64,000 nucleotides of DNA from Lineus longissimus. Lineage: Eukaryota > Nemertea > Pilidiophora > Heteronemertea > Lineidae. The notes below the pieces were generated by a model. It was not told the DNA's origin and did not search any database. It saw only the letters and a program-made list of their open reading frames with translations. Positions 37,301 to 49,007 of this stretch are shown here, in pieces. Location: NCBI RefSeq assembly GCF_910592395.1, contig NC_088309.1, forward strand, positions 20,028,599-20,092,598. The letters run 5' to 3'. How positions within the stretch are numbered: the stretch's first letter is position 1; every line of letters starts with the position of its first letter. The position numbers were made by a program, and so were the translations under genes.

Positions 37301-40300
37301 TCCATAAAACTTGTGATTAAAAAAGTTCTTTTAAATCTAATGATGATTTTAAAAACATTTCAGATGGACCAAAGACTTGGAAGAACTGAAGAAGATGAGA
37401 ATCCGTCTGCTTGGCGACTGTCTACTGAGCTCAGCCTTCCTCAGCTACATTGGAGCATTCAGCTGGGAGTTTAGGACAAAGATGGTATATGGTGACTGGC
37501 AGCAGGAGGTGCAGGACAAGGAGATTCCACTCAGTCAGCCTTTCAAACTGGAAGAGTTACTGACAAATGATGTTGAAGTTAGCAGGTAAGGTAATGAGGC
37601 AGGGGAGTCTGGAAATGGACTAGCTAGTGATGTGTACACCTTTATGGATGACCCCCTGTGACATTTAAGTGAAAAATATCACAATCGCTGATTAACTCGG
37701 AGTTACTCAGTGTAAGGATGAGTGTGCGTCTGACGCCATTGACTCTCTTGAAATTTGAAAACGGTTCTCTTTGCATTTCTTCAGAGAGGAAAAAACATGT
37801 CTTGACTTGTTCTCCTTGACTGCTTCAGGTGGACATCAGAGAGCCTGCCCCCAGATGAGCTTTCCATCCAGAATGGTATCTTGACAACCCGCGCCAGCAG
37901 ATTCCCCCTCTGCATCGATCCTCAGCAACAGGCACTGACCTGGATCAGGAGGAAAGAAGAACAAAACAATCTCAAGGTACGTCTGCTGCTAGATGTTAAC
38001 CCAGTTAACCTGATTTTCCACATACCTACCAGTAATGATAAGAAAGAGATCTACTGATTGCATTGAAGAGTTATCCTTCATTGTACCATCCTTTGGCAGA
38101 AGGTGTAGTCACAGTGCCTTTATCGAAAGAGGAGGAAAGGTAGTGAATTTCTTGTGAAACATCCACATAGTAAGTTTCTTGAAATTTGAGTGGCTAAAAT
38201 TGTTGTTTTAGGTGTGCACTTTCAACGATCCCGACTTCCTGAAACAACTCGAGTTGGCTATCAAGTACGGCTTCCCATTCCTCTTCAAAGATGTGGATGA
38301 ATACATCGACCCGGTCATCGACAATGTCCTTGAGAAGAACATCAAAGGTTAGCCTCATTTTGATTCGTACAATGAATATCTGTGTAATACAGTACATGTT
38401 TACCCTGAAATCCTTATTGAAAATTCATTTTTGAAATTTGCATGAAATAATGCTATAAACCCTAAAGACACCTGAAAGTCAGCTTAGCAAATTTTGAAAA
38501 TGCCAGTTTTCCAATTTGCTGAATTCAGGGACCCTACCATGTGTTGGTTCAAAGATATATGAGTTTGGCTTATATATATATATTGGTTCTAACTGTCTCT
38601 GCTACAGCACCCTTACTTCTACTTCAAAACCTGCCCACGTTGACTGTAATCACATGTCCTACTGTGAAATCTATCTGAACCGCTACCATTCCTTGTATGT
38701 CTGTTACATGTAGAACTGTGTTCTCTGTCTTCTTACACCATGCTTTTTGGATAGTAAAAGTTGGTAAGTTTATCCATCTCTGTGCATGATGTCACTCTAA
38801 TATTTTTTTGTTTTAGTTCCATTTGAATATCTTACAATTTATTTTGAATCACAATTATGAACGAAATGTTCTTGAAAATGATTGCACTGTCCCAAAGAAC
38901 TTCATCAATTTACTTAAGAGTGACAAAAAATTGACAGGTTGGACTTCATGGGCCCTGAGTGCTCCACAGTGCTGCTGAAAACATACTATGATGTAAGATT
39001 GTTCCAGACCAATTCGAAGAATCTTTGAAACAGTTGTCACCAACCTCAAAACTTAAATGGCTATTCACTCAGTTTTTTGATAATGTTTCAATATTATAAT
39101 TTTTAGGTGGACAAGGGCGAGAGTTTGTCATGCTCGGAGACAAAGAGGTCGACTATGATCCAAACTTCCGACTCTATCTCAACACCAAACTCTCCAATCC
39201 CAAGTACACACCCAATGTGTTTGGAAAGTCCATGGTTATCAACTACCAGGTCACACTGAAGGTAAAGTTCAACACTTCCAGTCATTACGAGAAGATGTAT
39301 CTTTTGTCCTGAAGGACCTTGATTCTTTGGTAGAAAGAGAAAATTGAAAAGAAGAGACCAATTTATGATATTGAAGAGAATTGTTGCTCAACTACATTAG
39401 AGTCAATACTATCTACTTATCTGCTTTTTAGGGTCTTGAAGATCAATTGTTGTCTGTCATCGTGAAGTTTGAAAGAAAGGAACTGGAGGAACAGAGAGAG
39501 AGGCTCATCCAGGAAACAAGGTAATAAAATCTGGCAACTCAATACCCTGCTCAATTGTCACCATCACTCTTCTGCTTTGAGGCTTTGTGGCCAATTATCA
39601 TGGCCTTGCCAATAACTAACTCACATTAGAATTAATTGAGCCACTTGGTTTCCCACTTTTGCCGAAACTAAGCAGGTTTTCCTGAAAATCTGCCAATACA
39701 GGTTAAAAGTTTTCCTTCCATTGTTGATGCTGAAAAAGTGGCTTTTTAGAAAGAATGGTGATTTTAATGAAAGTGATTGTGTGCAATATTTGATTAGTTT
39801 TCTTCCCTGCTTCTGTCTGACGCTTAGAAAATATCTGCTGAAGATGATGCTATGTTGCCATTCATGATCGTTATCTTCTGACTTCAGTATCAACAAACGT
39901 CTGCTGAAGGATCTAGAGGATTCGTTGTTGAGAGAGTTGGCGACGTCAACGGGTAACATGTTGGATAATGTGGAGCTGGTATCAACCCTGGAGGAAACCA
40001 AGTCCAAGGCTAGCGAGGTAGGACACTCTTTCATGTATAGACTTTGAAACATTATCAAAAGAATTGAGTGTCTGTTAAACTTGCTACCTTCCAAACTGTA
40101 GTACAAAGACGGGTATGGATGAAAGTATGACGTCAATCGATAATATGGTACAAATGTGAGACAATGTGATCCAAAAGAAACCACCTGCACTATGTTTGTC
40201 TTAGTCAGTACTCAAACATTGACAAGTTTTCCCTCTTTACATACAGGTGACAGAAAAGTTGAAACTTGGTGCCAAGACCGCCATAGATATTGACAAACTT

Positions 40301-43300
40301 CGTGACGGATATCGTCCGGCTGCAAAACGTGGCGCCATCTTGTTCTTTGTCTTGTCCGAGATGTCGACGATCAGCAGCATGTACCAGTATTCCCTGGCGT
40401 CTTATCTCGACGTGTTCGAGCTGTCCCTCAAGAAGAGTTTGCCCGACGCCATTGTGCAGAAACGTCTCCGCAACATCATGGACACTCTGACGCATAATGT
40501 CTATAACTATGGGTGCACAGGTGAGTTAAGACCATTTTAACCCCTTGATGCCCACCATGAAACGTCCAGCTTTCTTATCAGGGCCGGAAGGTTCTTGGAC
40601 AGGAAAAGTGAGCTGAGAGATGAGGTGGCTGCTGAGTTTCCATCTTCCTTCTGATTCATTTAGCTCTCGTAATAATTCTTTCACACTTCAATAACTCCTG
40701 TGACAATTCACTGAATAGAAATGGTAGCCTGTTGACTATATTTGAATTCCAAATCAAATTTCAATATGGACTCAATTTACCTGACTTTACCATCACTTAT
40801 TTATTTATAAGTATTGTTTTTCCGAATGCATTTCAATGGAAAAATCCCTTTGCAGGTATCTTTGAGAAACACAAGCTGCTCTTCTCCTTCCAAATCAACA
40901 TCAAGCTCGAAATGGATGAAGGTCGCGTGAAGCAGGACGAGCTGGACTTCTTCATCAAGGGGAACATCGCCCTCGAGAAGGCCAAGAGGACCAAGCCGTT
41001 TAAATGGTTCCCAGATGAAGGATGGGAAGACTGCGTCCGCTTGACCGAGATTGCACCTGAAGCCTTTGGTACCCTTCTTGACGATATTGAGAAGAATGAA
41101 ACAGCTTGGAAAACGGTGGGTGAACTTTTTCCTTTAAATATCACAGTGTTTTATTGACGTAAAAATTGGATTGAAAATCATTTAATGAGAAGCATCAACA
41201 CAAACTGCTGAAATTATCTTGAATTTCTTCCTTTTTATTTCAGATTTTTGAACTGGATGCTCCTGAATCTGCTCACCTTCCTCTTAAATATGACAAAGTT
41301 CTATCCGAGTTCCAACGGCTTATGCTGCTACGATGCTTCCGTGTCGATCGAATTTATCGTGCCATCACCGAATACATCACCAAGACGATGGGCGAGAAAT
41401 ACGTTACACCCCCAATCATCAGTTTTGAGTCGATCTTCGAACAAAGCACACCAATGTCACCAATTGTCTTTATTCTCAGCCCTGGATCTGATCCTGCTAG
41501 TGATCTAATGAAGCTCGCTGAACGGACAGGGTTTGGCGCCAACAAACTCAAGTTCCTCTCCATGGGACAGGGCCAGGAAAAGGTGTGTGTCGACAGATTT
41601 CATTTCATTACATTTCGAACAAATTTGATGATGTCTCCTTGCAGGCTCCTTGCGGTGCTTCCAAAACTAATAGAATATTTATCATGTTTTCAGCTTGCCC
41701 TCCAATTATTGGACACAGCTTGTTCCCGTGGCCAATGGTTGATGTTACAGAACTGCCATCTGTTGGTGAAATGGTTACGAGACCTTGAAAAACAGCTTGA
41801 GAAGATTACCAAGCCGCATCCCGACTTCCGGCTTTGGCTGACGACTGAACCAACTCCCAGCTTCCCTATTGGCATCTTACAGAGGTCACTCAAGGTATGC
41901 TATCCGTGTCCAGATGATGTGACCTCATCATTTGATCAGCTATGACGAGGTGTGCCATTGTAGCCTTGTGGTTTACACTGGCCACCGCGCAATAGGGCCT
42001 TGGTTTAATCCTGGGGAGAGATTTTGCAACACCAGATGCACTTCTCACTAGAGTCTGCTTGGTAAATGACATAACCTTACTACTATCATCGTTCAAGCGC
42101 ATATCATAACATATGCCGTCCAAAGATCTCTTTTGAAATGCCGTCTTTGTTCATTTTTAGGTTGTGACTGAGCCACCTAATGGTCTCAAGCTGAACATGC
42201 GCAGTACCTACCACAAGATCAGCACGACAGCCCTCGCCGAGTGCCCTCACCAGGCCTTCCCCTCCCTTGTCTACGTGCTGGCCTTCTTCCACGCAGTCGT
42301 ACAAGAGAGGAGGAAGTACGGCAAAGTTGGCTGGAACGTCTCGTACGATTTCAACGAGTCTGATTTCCGCGTCTGCATGCAGTTGTTGAATACGTACCTC
42401 ACAAAGGCACATGAACAGGGAGACACTAAAATACCTTGGAGCAGTTTGAAATATCTTATTGGAGAGGTAAACTATTCATTTGTTGTCCATTTAGAAAACC
42501 GTCAGTTCATTTGTGCAGTTTGTCTTCTAGGCAACTGAGTTGTAACACATCATTTCGCATTTAACAGACTATTGAGTTGATTATAGTGGTTGCTTGCAAT
42601 GAGGTAGTTTTGTCAGTATTTATGACATTATGGGTCCATTCAGTGAGTATGATCCCACAAAAGTTAGTGAAGACCCCTAAACCTTGCGAGAACATATCAC
42701 ATATCTGTTGAAAATGCAACAAATATCGTCACAGGGAATAAGTTCAAATGTAATTCATCTCGTTTTTGTAGGTGATGTACGGTGGTCGAGCTATTGATAA
42801 TTTCGATCGTCGTGTCCTCAATACGTATATGGATGAATACATGGGAGACTTCATCTTCGATACGTTCCAACCTTTCCACTTCTTCCACAATGAGGAGGTT
42901 GACTATAAAATTCCCGAGGATGGGCCCAGAGACGTTTATGTCGGTATGTACAATATTGTTATGAAATAGTAAATCATTTAAGGAGCACTTTTCTGATATC
43001 AACGACTGTAGAGGTTATCATCCTACTCTACACTTCCAGTAGAACTTAGATGGACTGCTTAATCAGCGTTAAAACCTGAGAATTTTGAAATGAATTCAAT
43101 CACAGATCAATTTTGATAATTCGGTTTGTGTTTCCAGAGTATATCGAGTCGCTTCCCCTTGCTAACACCCCTGAGGTGTTCGGTCTCCACCCGAATGCTG
43201 AGATTGGTTACTATACTCAGGCAGCCAGGGACACTTGGAGCAACCTGGTGGATCTACAGCCACAGACTGGTAAGATACTGGAAATATTTCTCAAAGTCTT

Positions 43301-45378
43301 TTTTATGGGATCTCCTCAACCTTTTCGGGAACACTCTCTTCTGTTTGAAGTTGAACTGTCTCCAATAAAACCTTTAACCAGTATAGGCCAATCTGATGAC
43401 AGGCTGGGAATGGAATATATTGCATAGCACCGACATGTTGGATATCTAGGACCCTGAAGCGTGTCCTTGAGGATCTCAGACCCTGAATCCTACCCACTTC
43501 CTGTCTCGGCCACAAAGCTCCTCTTGCAAGCTGCAAAGTAAATTTTACTTGCTTTCCCTCCAGGAGAAATTCCAGCACCGTGTACGAGGCCCTGTGATGC
43601 CTTTGATCAGACAAAAACAGGATTCTGTAATCAAGGAATAGATTCTGTGTGGCAGTAATGCATAAACTAAAACTTCTGTACTAATTGTCTGTTTCCAGGA
43701 GATGTTGGGGGTGGCATCAGCCGTGAGGATTTCATCTCCAAGATTGCCAAGGACGTGTTGAGCAAGCTTCCCGCCGAGTTTGACCTGGATAAGATTAGAA
43801 AGAAGTATGGTCTGGAAGTGTCGCCCACCACAGTTGTGCTGCTGCAGGAGTTGGAGAGGTTTAATAAACTCATCAATAGAATGAGACGATCGCTTCAGAC
43901 TCTTCAGAGGGTAAGTTGAAGGAATCCTTGATCAAAATACTAGACATTCCGTAGTCTTCATGGGCTTATCTGGCTGAACAGAAAGCACTCGTTTGAGTGA
44001 TTTCCCATAGTTGACACAAGTACATGTAAAACTTTTGACCGAGTTGGCCGTCTTCTTTTGGATAAAGTACTTTCAAACTAGGCAGTAAGTACCGGTAAGT
44101 AGGACAAGTCACCATCTTTGTTTTAAATGCAAATTTGCTACAAAGTTTCTTCTCCTTTATTTTAGGCTTTAGTTGGTGAAGTTGGTATGAGCAGCGAGCT
44201 GGATGAGGTTGCCAGAGCTCTTTACAATGGCCAGATTCCCAACATCTGGAGAAAACTTGGCCCAGAAACCTTGAAGACGCTTGGTAACTGGATGTTACAC
44301 TTCCAGAAACGTTTGGCACAGTATAATGTCTGGGTAAGTAGATTGCTTTGGAAAAGCTTTTCTTCTCATCTTGAATTATCATTATTTAACATTGAATTCG
44401 GGTATAGTTTTAAGAATGGGATGATGATGGTGATATTAACTTTGTGTTCTTCCCCTTTTCATTGCGGAAGTAGAACAAACACATGTATGACAAAGGGAAA
44501 AAAAGTCTCAACAAGATTGTTTTGCCTGAAGAAATAATCACCGTAGAAGTGTCTTTGTTGTTCTTGTATCAATGATGTTTTGTTTGACTTTCAGGTAAAT
44601 GATGGAGAACCTAACGTCATGTGGCTGTCAGGCCTGCACATTCCCGAATCCTACCTGACTGCTCTCGTACAAGCCACATGTCGTAAGAACGGCTGGCCTC
44701 TGGACAAATCCACGCTGTACACTGCGGTCACCCAGTATGCCCAAGCTGAGGACTGCCAAGAGCGAGCTCATGCCGGGTGTTTCATCTCGGGGATGTACCT
44801 GGAGGGTGCGGCGTGGGAGAGGAAAGCCATGTGCCTGATCAAGCAGAAGCCCAAGCAGCTCATCCAAGAGCTCCCTGTGCTCAAGGTTATACCCATTGAA
44901 GCCCACAGGCTCAAACTACAGGTCAGTGGAATGGTTTTATTGAAACAGTATATTATTCTGTGATCATTTGGATATTTGATGCTGTGGTATTCTTAAATGA
45001 ATAGTAGTGTTTTTTAAGATGATTTCTGAGACTGCTATATAAATCTGTGAAAGAAGTTTGCCTATATAAATCTTTGAAAGAAGTTTGCAAGTGTTCTGCC
45101 ATGTCCTGACCACTGATGGAGACACTTTTGATTGAACTCCTTTTGGCAGCAGAGTAGTATTTTTAGAGCTGTTATTCCAAAGAATGTAAAATTTTGATGA
45201 TTAACAGTCTTTTCTCTGCTCTCGTTTACAGAACACGTTCCGTACCCCTGTGTACGTCACGTCGCAGAGAAGGAACGCCATGGGTGTCGGTCTGGTATTT
45301 GAAGCTGATCTTGCCACCACTGAACACATCAGTCACTGGACACTCCAGGGTGTCTGCCTTATTCTCAACACCGATTAG
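11386..45378 (+). CDS. DNAH10: Axonemal dynein heavy chain 10 (inner-arm), complete, 61 coding exons
   Basis: Sixty-one GT-AG exons (positions in the block entries below) join without any phase break into 13,974 nt, or 4,657 residues plus TAG at 45376-45378. The start is the ATG at 11386 ([18 protein letters not shown]). The frame stays open 66 bases upstream but only to a GTG. DNAH10 assignment rests on orthologue-level stretches, for example [40 protein letters not shown] and [20 protein letters not shown]. Known: DNAH10 is a heavy chain of the inner-arm dynein I1/f, a two-headed motor with DNAH2 that shapes ciliary and flagellar bending. It uses ATP in AAA1 and binds microtubules through the stalk tip. 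No frameshift, internal stop or missing catalytic residue was found. The poly(A) signal is probably at 46867. Confidence 0.97.
13654..20849 (+). CDS. DNAH10: DNAH10 exons 5-15: tail domain (DHC_N1)
   Basis: Exons 13654-14456, 14668-14866, 15220-15585, 15774-15950, 16158-16350, 18632-18846, 19030-19143, 19380-19520, 19772-19960, 20190-20350 and 20618-20849 encode residues 259-1188. This is the tail that dimerises and carries intermediate and light chains. Strong stretches are [41 protein letters not shown] and [12 protein letters not shown]. Exon 8 uses a TTTTAAG acceptor; the nearby CAGs at 15733 and 15739 would shift the frame. Exon 5 (803 nt) is the largest in the gene. A possible extra cassette exon lies in intron 9 (16952-17041). 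Confidence 0.95.
16952..17041 (+). CDS. Candidate 90-nt cassette exon in DNAH10 intron 9
   Basis: A long pyrimidine-rich tract and TTTTAG precede 16952, and CTAG|gttctg follows 17041. The interval is exactly 30 codons, has no stop in the phase set by exon 9 (G|GA ACA GTA ..), and leaves phase 1, so exon 10 still joins in frame. It would insert a Ser-rich peptide ([19 protein letters not shown]...) into a variable linker after KEDG. The donor is weak, and exon 9 to exon 10 splicing is in frame without it. It may be an alternative exon or chance. Confidence 0.35.
18522..18570 (+). repeat. Dispersed repeat, copy 2
   Basis: CTTGATTAGACAACCAAGG, then GTTCGTATTGATTCCTTGAA, matches 5299-5347. Confidence 0.45.
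21244..26656 (+). CDS. DNAH10: DNAH10 exons 16-26: end of tail and linker (DHC_N2)
   Basis: Exons 21244-21498, 22213-22371, 22779-22895, 23052-23333, 23515-23726, 23948-24104, 24438-24794, 25093-25326, 25496-25722, 26054-26323 and 26473-26656 encode residues 1189-2006. The later part is the linker, the mechanical lever over the AAA ring: [76 protein letters not shown], and finally [20 protein letters not shown] just before AAA1. The hallmark WxxLExIF-type motif is intact. Confidence 0.96.
27038..27055 (+). repeat. ATA microsatellite in DNAH10 intron 26
   Basis: AATAATAATAATAATAA-type run, about six units. Confidence 0.85.
27236..30203 (+). CDS. DNAH10: DNAH10 exons 27-33: AAA1 and AAA2
   Basis: Exons 27236-27370, 27639-27791, 28000-28188, 28375-28521, 28827-29018, 29233-29646 and 29946-30203 encode residues 2007-2502. 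AAA1, the main ATPase, has Walker A GPAGTGKT (~2018-2025) and Walker B CFDEFN (D~2070, E~2071), both intact. AAA2 has a Walker A GPTGGGKS (~2299-2306) with the [20 protein letters not shown] stretch typical of the family. [20 protein letters not shown] follows in exon 33. Nothing suggests loss of activity. Confidence 0.97.
30331..30947. mobile_element. MITE with ~27-bp terminal inverted repeats in DNAH10 intron 33
   Basis: GGCGTTTTTACACGGTGC at 30331 pairs with GCACCGTGTAAAAAGGCC ending at 30947. The match extends into GGTTCAAG on each side. The 617-bp interior is GC-rich with repeats of GTGTAAAAGCGAACC and GAACCGTCCTGAACC in both orientations, so it can fold extensively. No ORF of note. No clear target-site duplication, so the superfamily is not assigned. 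Confidence 0.7.
31163..33475 (+). CDS. DNAH10: DNAH10 exons 34-38: AAA3
   Basis: Exons 31163-31642, 31914-32066, 32233-32558, 32888-33095 and 33311-33475 encode residues 2503-2946. The AAA3 P-loop reads GDTGTSKT (~2640-2647), with Ser before the Lys instead of Gly. This GxxGTSKT form is usual for AAA3 of axonemal heavy chains, so it is not damage. Walker B is [13 protein letters not shown], followed by [36 protein letters not shown] closes the module. Confidence 0.96.
33742..34573 (+). CDS. DNAH10: DNAH10 exons 39-40: AAA4
   Basis: Exons 33742-34063 and 34245-34573 encode residues 2947-3163. Walker A is GVGGSGKQS (~2988-2996) in [19 protein letters not shown]. Walker B is [20 protein letters not shown], split by the intron at [22 protein letters not shown], the start of the stalk-side helix, follows. 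Confidence 0.96.
34890..36946 (+). CDS. DNAH10: DNAH10 exons 41-44: stalk and microtubule-binding domain
   Basis: Exons 34890-35321, 35630-35727, 36142-36323 and 36592-36946 encode residues 3164-3518. Coiled-coil 1 runs through [19 protein letters not shown]. The small globular tip ([20 protein letters not shown], then [20 protein letters not shown]) is the microtubule contact. Coiled-coil 2 returns through [20 protein letters not shown] and [20 protein letters not shown]. Heptad pattern is clear in both helices and their lengths are similar, as needed for registry shifts that signal between tip and ring. Confidence 0.96.
37364..41115 (+). CDS. DNAH10: DNAH10 exons 45-52: strut and AAA5
   Basis: Exons 37364-37585, 37829-37976, 38212-38347, 39107-39261, 39432-39520, 39888-40017, 40247-40520 and 40856-41115 encode residues 3519-3990. 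[20 protein letters not shown] is followed by AAA5 ([39 protein letters not shown]). Then come [20 protein letters not shown] and, at the AAA5-AAA6 link, [23 protein letters not shown]5 has no P-loop, as expected. Exon 49 (89 nt) is the smallest in the gene. Confidence 0.95.
41244..45378 (+). CDS. DNAH10: DNAH10 exons 53-61: AAA6 and C-terminal domain
   Basis: Exons 41244-41582, 41694-41894, 42161-42466, 42772-42943, 43138-43269, 43699-43910, 44166-44333, 44595-44921 and 45232-45378 encode residues 3991-4657. AAA6 contains [20 protein letters not shown] and [20 protein letters not shown]. The C-terminal domain has [73 protein letters not shown] and [20 protein letters not shown]. It ends NTD-stop. 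All are standard for axonemal heavy chains. Confidence 0.97.
41950..42020 (+). repeat. Degenerate tRNA-derived SINE head in DNAH10 intron 54
   Basis: TAGCCTTGTGG (41961-41971) resembles an A-box and GGTTTAATCC (42002-42011) a B-box, at tRNA-like spacing. It is old or from another SINE family than 8764. Confidence 0.35.
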
Positions 45379-46890
45379 ACAAGAATGCCAGTATCGAGAC
45401 TCCGGTGGGTCTTGAGCAGAATACCTAGTTTTGAGAAAATTTGGTTCAAGGTAGAAGCTGAGCTCTGAAAACTGAAGTAGTAACTACTAAAGGTCATGGT
45501 AGATAGCACCTTGCTGCTCCTTGCTGCTCTGGACCTTCAAGTTGGAATCAAAAGAAATTGTTGGAAGAGATTCAGGAGTCATTATAAATATAATGATCGG
45601 AATTTGTTCATTATTTCATTAACTTCTTGCCTTGAGCTGTAACTACATTGCCACTGCTGACAGTTATATTCAATTTTGTCATTATTGAAAAGTACTATTT
45701 GCAAATATTTTGTTTTGTGATGTTAAGGGTTAGACCGTGATATCTTATTCCTTTGAAACTGCTGAACTGTTGATAATTCCGTCCATGACAGAAAAATCCT
45801 CTTGCTTATTCTTAATTCTTTACTGCTGACCTGGACAGTGCGCTGATAGATTGTACTTTGATAAAAAATGATATCAAATTTGACCTTGTCATAACAGCAG
45901 ACCTGCCAACGCGTACAATTTGGAGTATTTAAATGTACACTCTTTATCACCTGCGTAAATGAAAATGATAGTCCTTGACTGCTGGATTTTGCAAAGGAAA
46001 ATGCAATAGGAGTACAGGTTGGGTTGATATGAAATGACTAGAAGACTCCAAAATTGGCAAAATTCCACTGAAAATACTCCAAAATCCAGTTGAAGCACTA
46101 TTTGAACATTTTGGGAGTTGGCAGGTCTGCAGCAAATTACGATTTAGAAATAGTGTAGTCCCTGTAAAGATGTGTTTACGTTCTGCATGTGTAACTGCAG
46201 CAGGAGAAATCCGTCCAATATAACTTTTGATATATTTTCCCCTTGAAACCGTCCCTTATTGTATTAGCCGCTCGAAATCAGTCCAACAGCTAAAGACAGA
46301 TTGGCCAAGAAGTATTATCTGCCTCTCCTGATGTCCTGAAGAGGTCAGTCTTCATTGGTTATGATAGGCCCATCAAAGATATCCGTTGGTCACGAATCTG
46401 TCTTCGAAGACACTTGAATTTTCGTCGACGTCTGGTGCTGCCATTCAACTTTTGCTTGGCTCCAGGCGCTTTGCGTAATGTATCTAGGTGTCTCTGCAGA
46501 TAGCAACCTTGTATTTGGGAAGAGGTTATCTCGTGTAGCGGAAGGCATGGCGGCTATTTCAATACATTATATAATCAGACATTCATAGTTTATTTCGCTT
46601 TGTTACCAAGGAAACACCTGGTCTTTTTCCTAGCATACATTCCAACTAATGTAAAATTGTATCTATTTGTACAGATGTTTTTCTCTTGCATTTATAAAAA
46701 TGAGTAGGCCTTTTTCCTGATTTATTGACAACACTTTGTACAGAAATTGAAACTTTATTTTCAAAAGATGTGAATCCGTCCTGAATTATTTATTATCACT
46801 TTTATAATGTTATACTTTTTGTAATTTATTTACCTACTGCTGTGAGCAATTACATTAAAAAAACACAATAAATATTATAATATAAATGGT
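45379..46890 (+). other. DNAH10 3' UTR and flanking sequence
   Basis: No coding ORF follows the stop. AT-rich DNA runs to a canonical AATAAA at 46867-46872, which would give a 3' UTR of about 1.5 kb. Where the transcript really ends cannot be read from sequence alone. Confidence 0.5.
46867..46872 (+). promoter_or_regulatory. Candidate poly(A) signal for DNAH10
   Basis: AATAAA in an A/T-rich context, 1.49 kb past the stop codon and before the repeat array begins. Confidence 0.45.
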
Positions 46891-47052
46891 CATCTATTCT
46901 GTATCAGTACACCCATCTGATCGTTTATCTGGTTCATCATTGCTTCAAAAGTGCCGCGCCCCCTTTCCGAGCCATGCTGAGGGCAGGGCAGCTCGAAAAC
47001 GGATGTGATTGAAAGATTTCCTATTGTAAAAACTTGTGTAACACACTACCCC

Positions 47053-49007
47053 TGCAACAGCCAGACTGGAATCTTTCTTCTCCATCGTCCAGTTGATGTG
47101 TCTTTCTCTCAGTATAGTCAGTTGTAACATTACCACAGCTGGAAGGCTGAATTGTCTTCCCTGTGGCCAGCTGGTCAAGGCCAGGTTAGAACATTGTCCC
47201 TGTGACAACAAGGTTGGTGTGCAGTCTCCTCCCTGTCAACAGATCAATGTACCTTGCTCTCAATCGAGCCAGTTGTAACACTGTGTGAAAGCCAGGCTGG
47301 CTGGTGAACTGTCTTCTCTACAGCCCGATCGATTGTGTAGCTCTCATCAGGTTAGGTTGTACATTGTCCCTGTCACAGCCAGGCTAGTGAACTTGCATCT
47401 ATGTCGCCAGGTTAAAGTGCATGACCCTCACCAAAGCCAGGTCCCTGTCGTAGCCACGCTGGTGAACTGTTTTCTCTGTGGCCAGATCAAGGTGCCTCAC
47501 CCTTCGCATGCATGTTGTAACATTGTCTCTGTCACAGCCAGGCTGGTGAACTGTCTTCTCTGGAGCCAGGTGAAGGAGCCTCACCCTCAGCAAGGCGTGG
47601 TTGTAACATTGTCCTTGTGATCAACAGCCAGGCTGGTAAACTGTCTTCATCTCTTTAGCTGCCCTCACCATGTAGGTTGTAACATTGTCCCAGTCGCAGC
47701 CATGCTGGTAAATGTCTTTTCTGTGGCCAGGTCAATGAGCCTCGCCATCAGCATGGAGGTTGTAACGTTGTCCCTGTCGTAGCCAAGCTAGTGAACTGGC
47801 ATCTATGTCGCCTGGTCGAAGTGCATCATCCCCACCAAGGCCGGGTTGTAACACTGTCCCAGTCGCAGCCAAACTACTGAACTGGCATCTTTGTTGCCTG
47901 GTCGGAGTGCATCCCCGTTGTAACACTGTCCCTGTCGCAGCCAAGCTGGTTAACTGTCTTCTCTGTTCCCAGGTCGAGATGCCTCATCCTCAGCCAGGCC
48001 GAGTTGGAACACTGTCCCTGCAACAGCCAGGTTGATGAAGTTGTCTTCTTTGGGGTCAGGTCGATATGTCTCACCCACAGCAAGGCCGAGTTATAACATT
48101 GTCCCTGTAACAGCAAGAGTGGTTAAGTGTCATCATTGTAGTCGGGTCAATGTGTCTCACCATCTCAACAAGGCGAGGTTGTACATTGTCTCTGCAGCCG
48201 CTTGGAAGGCTCGTAAACTGTCCTTTGCGTGGTCAGGCTAAGGTGCCACACCCTCACTAAGGCCAGGTTGTTACATTGTCCCTGTGATCGACAGCTAGGC
48301 TTGTGAAATGTCTTCTCTGTGGGTCTGGTCGAAGTGTCTAACAGCCTGCAAGGCTCGTAGACTGTCCTTTATTTGGTCAGGCTGTCGCAGCCAGGCTGGT
48401 GAACTGTCTTCTTTGTGGTAAAGTCAAAGTGTCTCGCCCCCAGCAAGGCCAGGCTGTAACACTGTTCTCGCTCGTAAACAGTCCTTCTGTGGTCAGGCTA
48501 AGGTGCCTTACCTTCAGTCAGGCCAGGTTGTTACATTGACCCTGTCGCAGCAAAGCTGTTACACTGTCTTCGAATCCCTGCGGCCTGGTCAAAGTGTCTC
48601 GACCTCAGCCAGGCCGGGTTGTGACATTGTCCCTGTCGCACCCAGGCTGGTGAACTGTCTTCTGTTAAGTGTCTCGCCCCCCGCAAGACCGAGTTGAAAC
48701 ACTGTCCCCGCTCGTAAAATGTCCTTTCTGTGGTCCGGCCAAGGTGCCCCACCCTCAGCAAGGCCGATTGGTACATTGTCCCAGTGATCGATAGCCAGGC
48801 TGGTAAACTGTCTTCTCTGTGGCCAGGTTAATGTATCTGGCCCTCAGCCAGGCCGGGTTGTAACATTGTCCCTGTCGCAGCCAGGCTGGTAAACTGTTTG
48901 CTCAGCTGTGGCCAGGTCAAGGTGCCTTGCCCTCTGCAAGGGCGGGTTGTAACGTTGTCCCTGTCGCAGCCAGGCTGGTTTGTGAACTGTCTTCCCTGTT
49001 GCCAGGT
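47053..49007 (+). repeat. ~86-bp tandem repeat array, about 22 degenerate copies
   Basis: The unit reads roughly CAGCCAGGCTGGTGAACTG, TCTTCTCTGTGGCCAGGTC, AAGGTGCCTCACCCTCAGC, AAGGCCGGGTTGTAACATTG, TCCCTGTCG. The GTTGTAACATTGTCCCTG anchor recurs about every 85 bp (for example near 47514, 47600, 47758, 47845, 47920, 48530, 48617, 48857 and 48946). Copies differ by substitutions and small indels. Many short ORFs on both strands arise from the period and are not genes. It resumes at 49305 and again at 51949. Confidence 0.9.

Noticed and set aside
47053-48776. Series of 60-110-codon ORFs on both strands in the array
   Set aside because: They come from the ~86-bp period and encode the same degenerate peptide in shifting frames. 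No start context or conserved domain.
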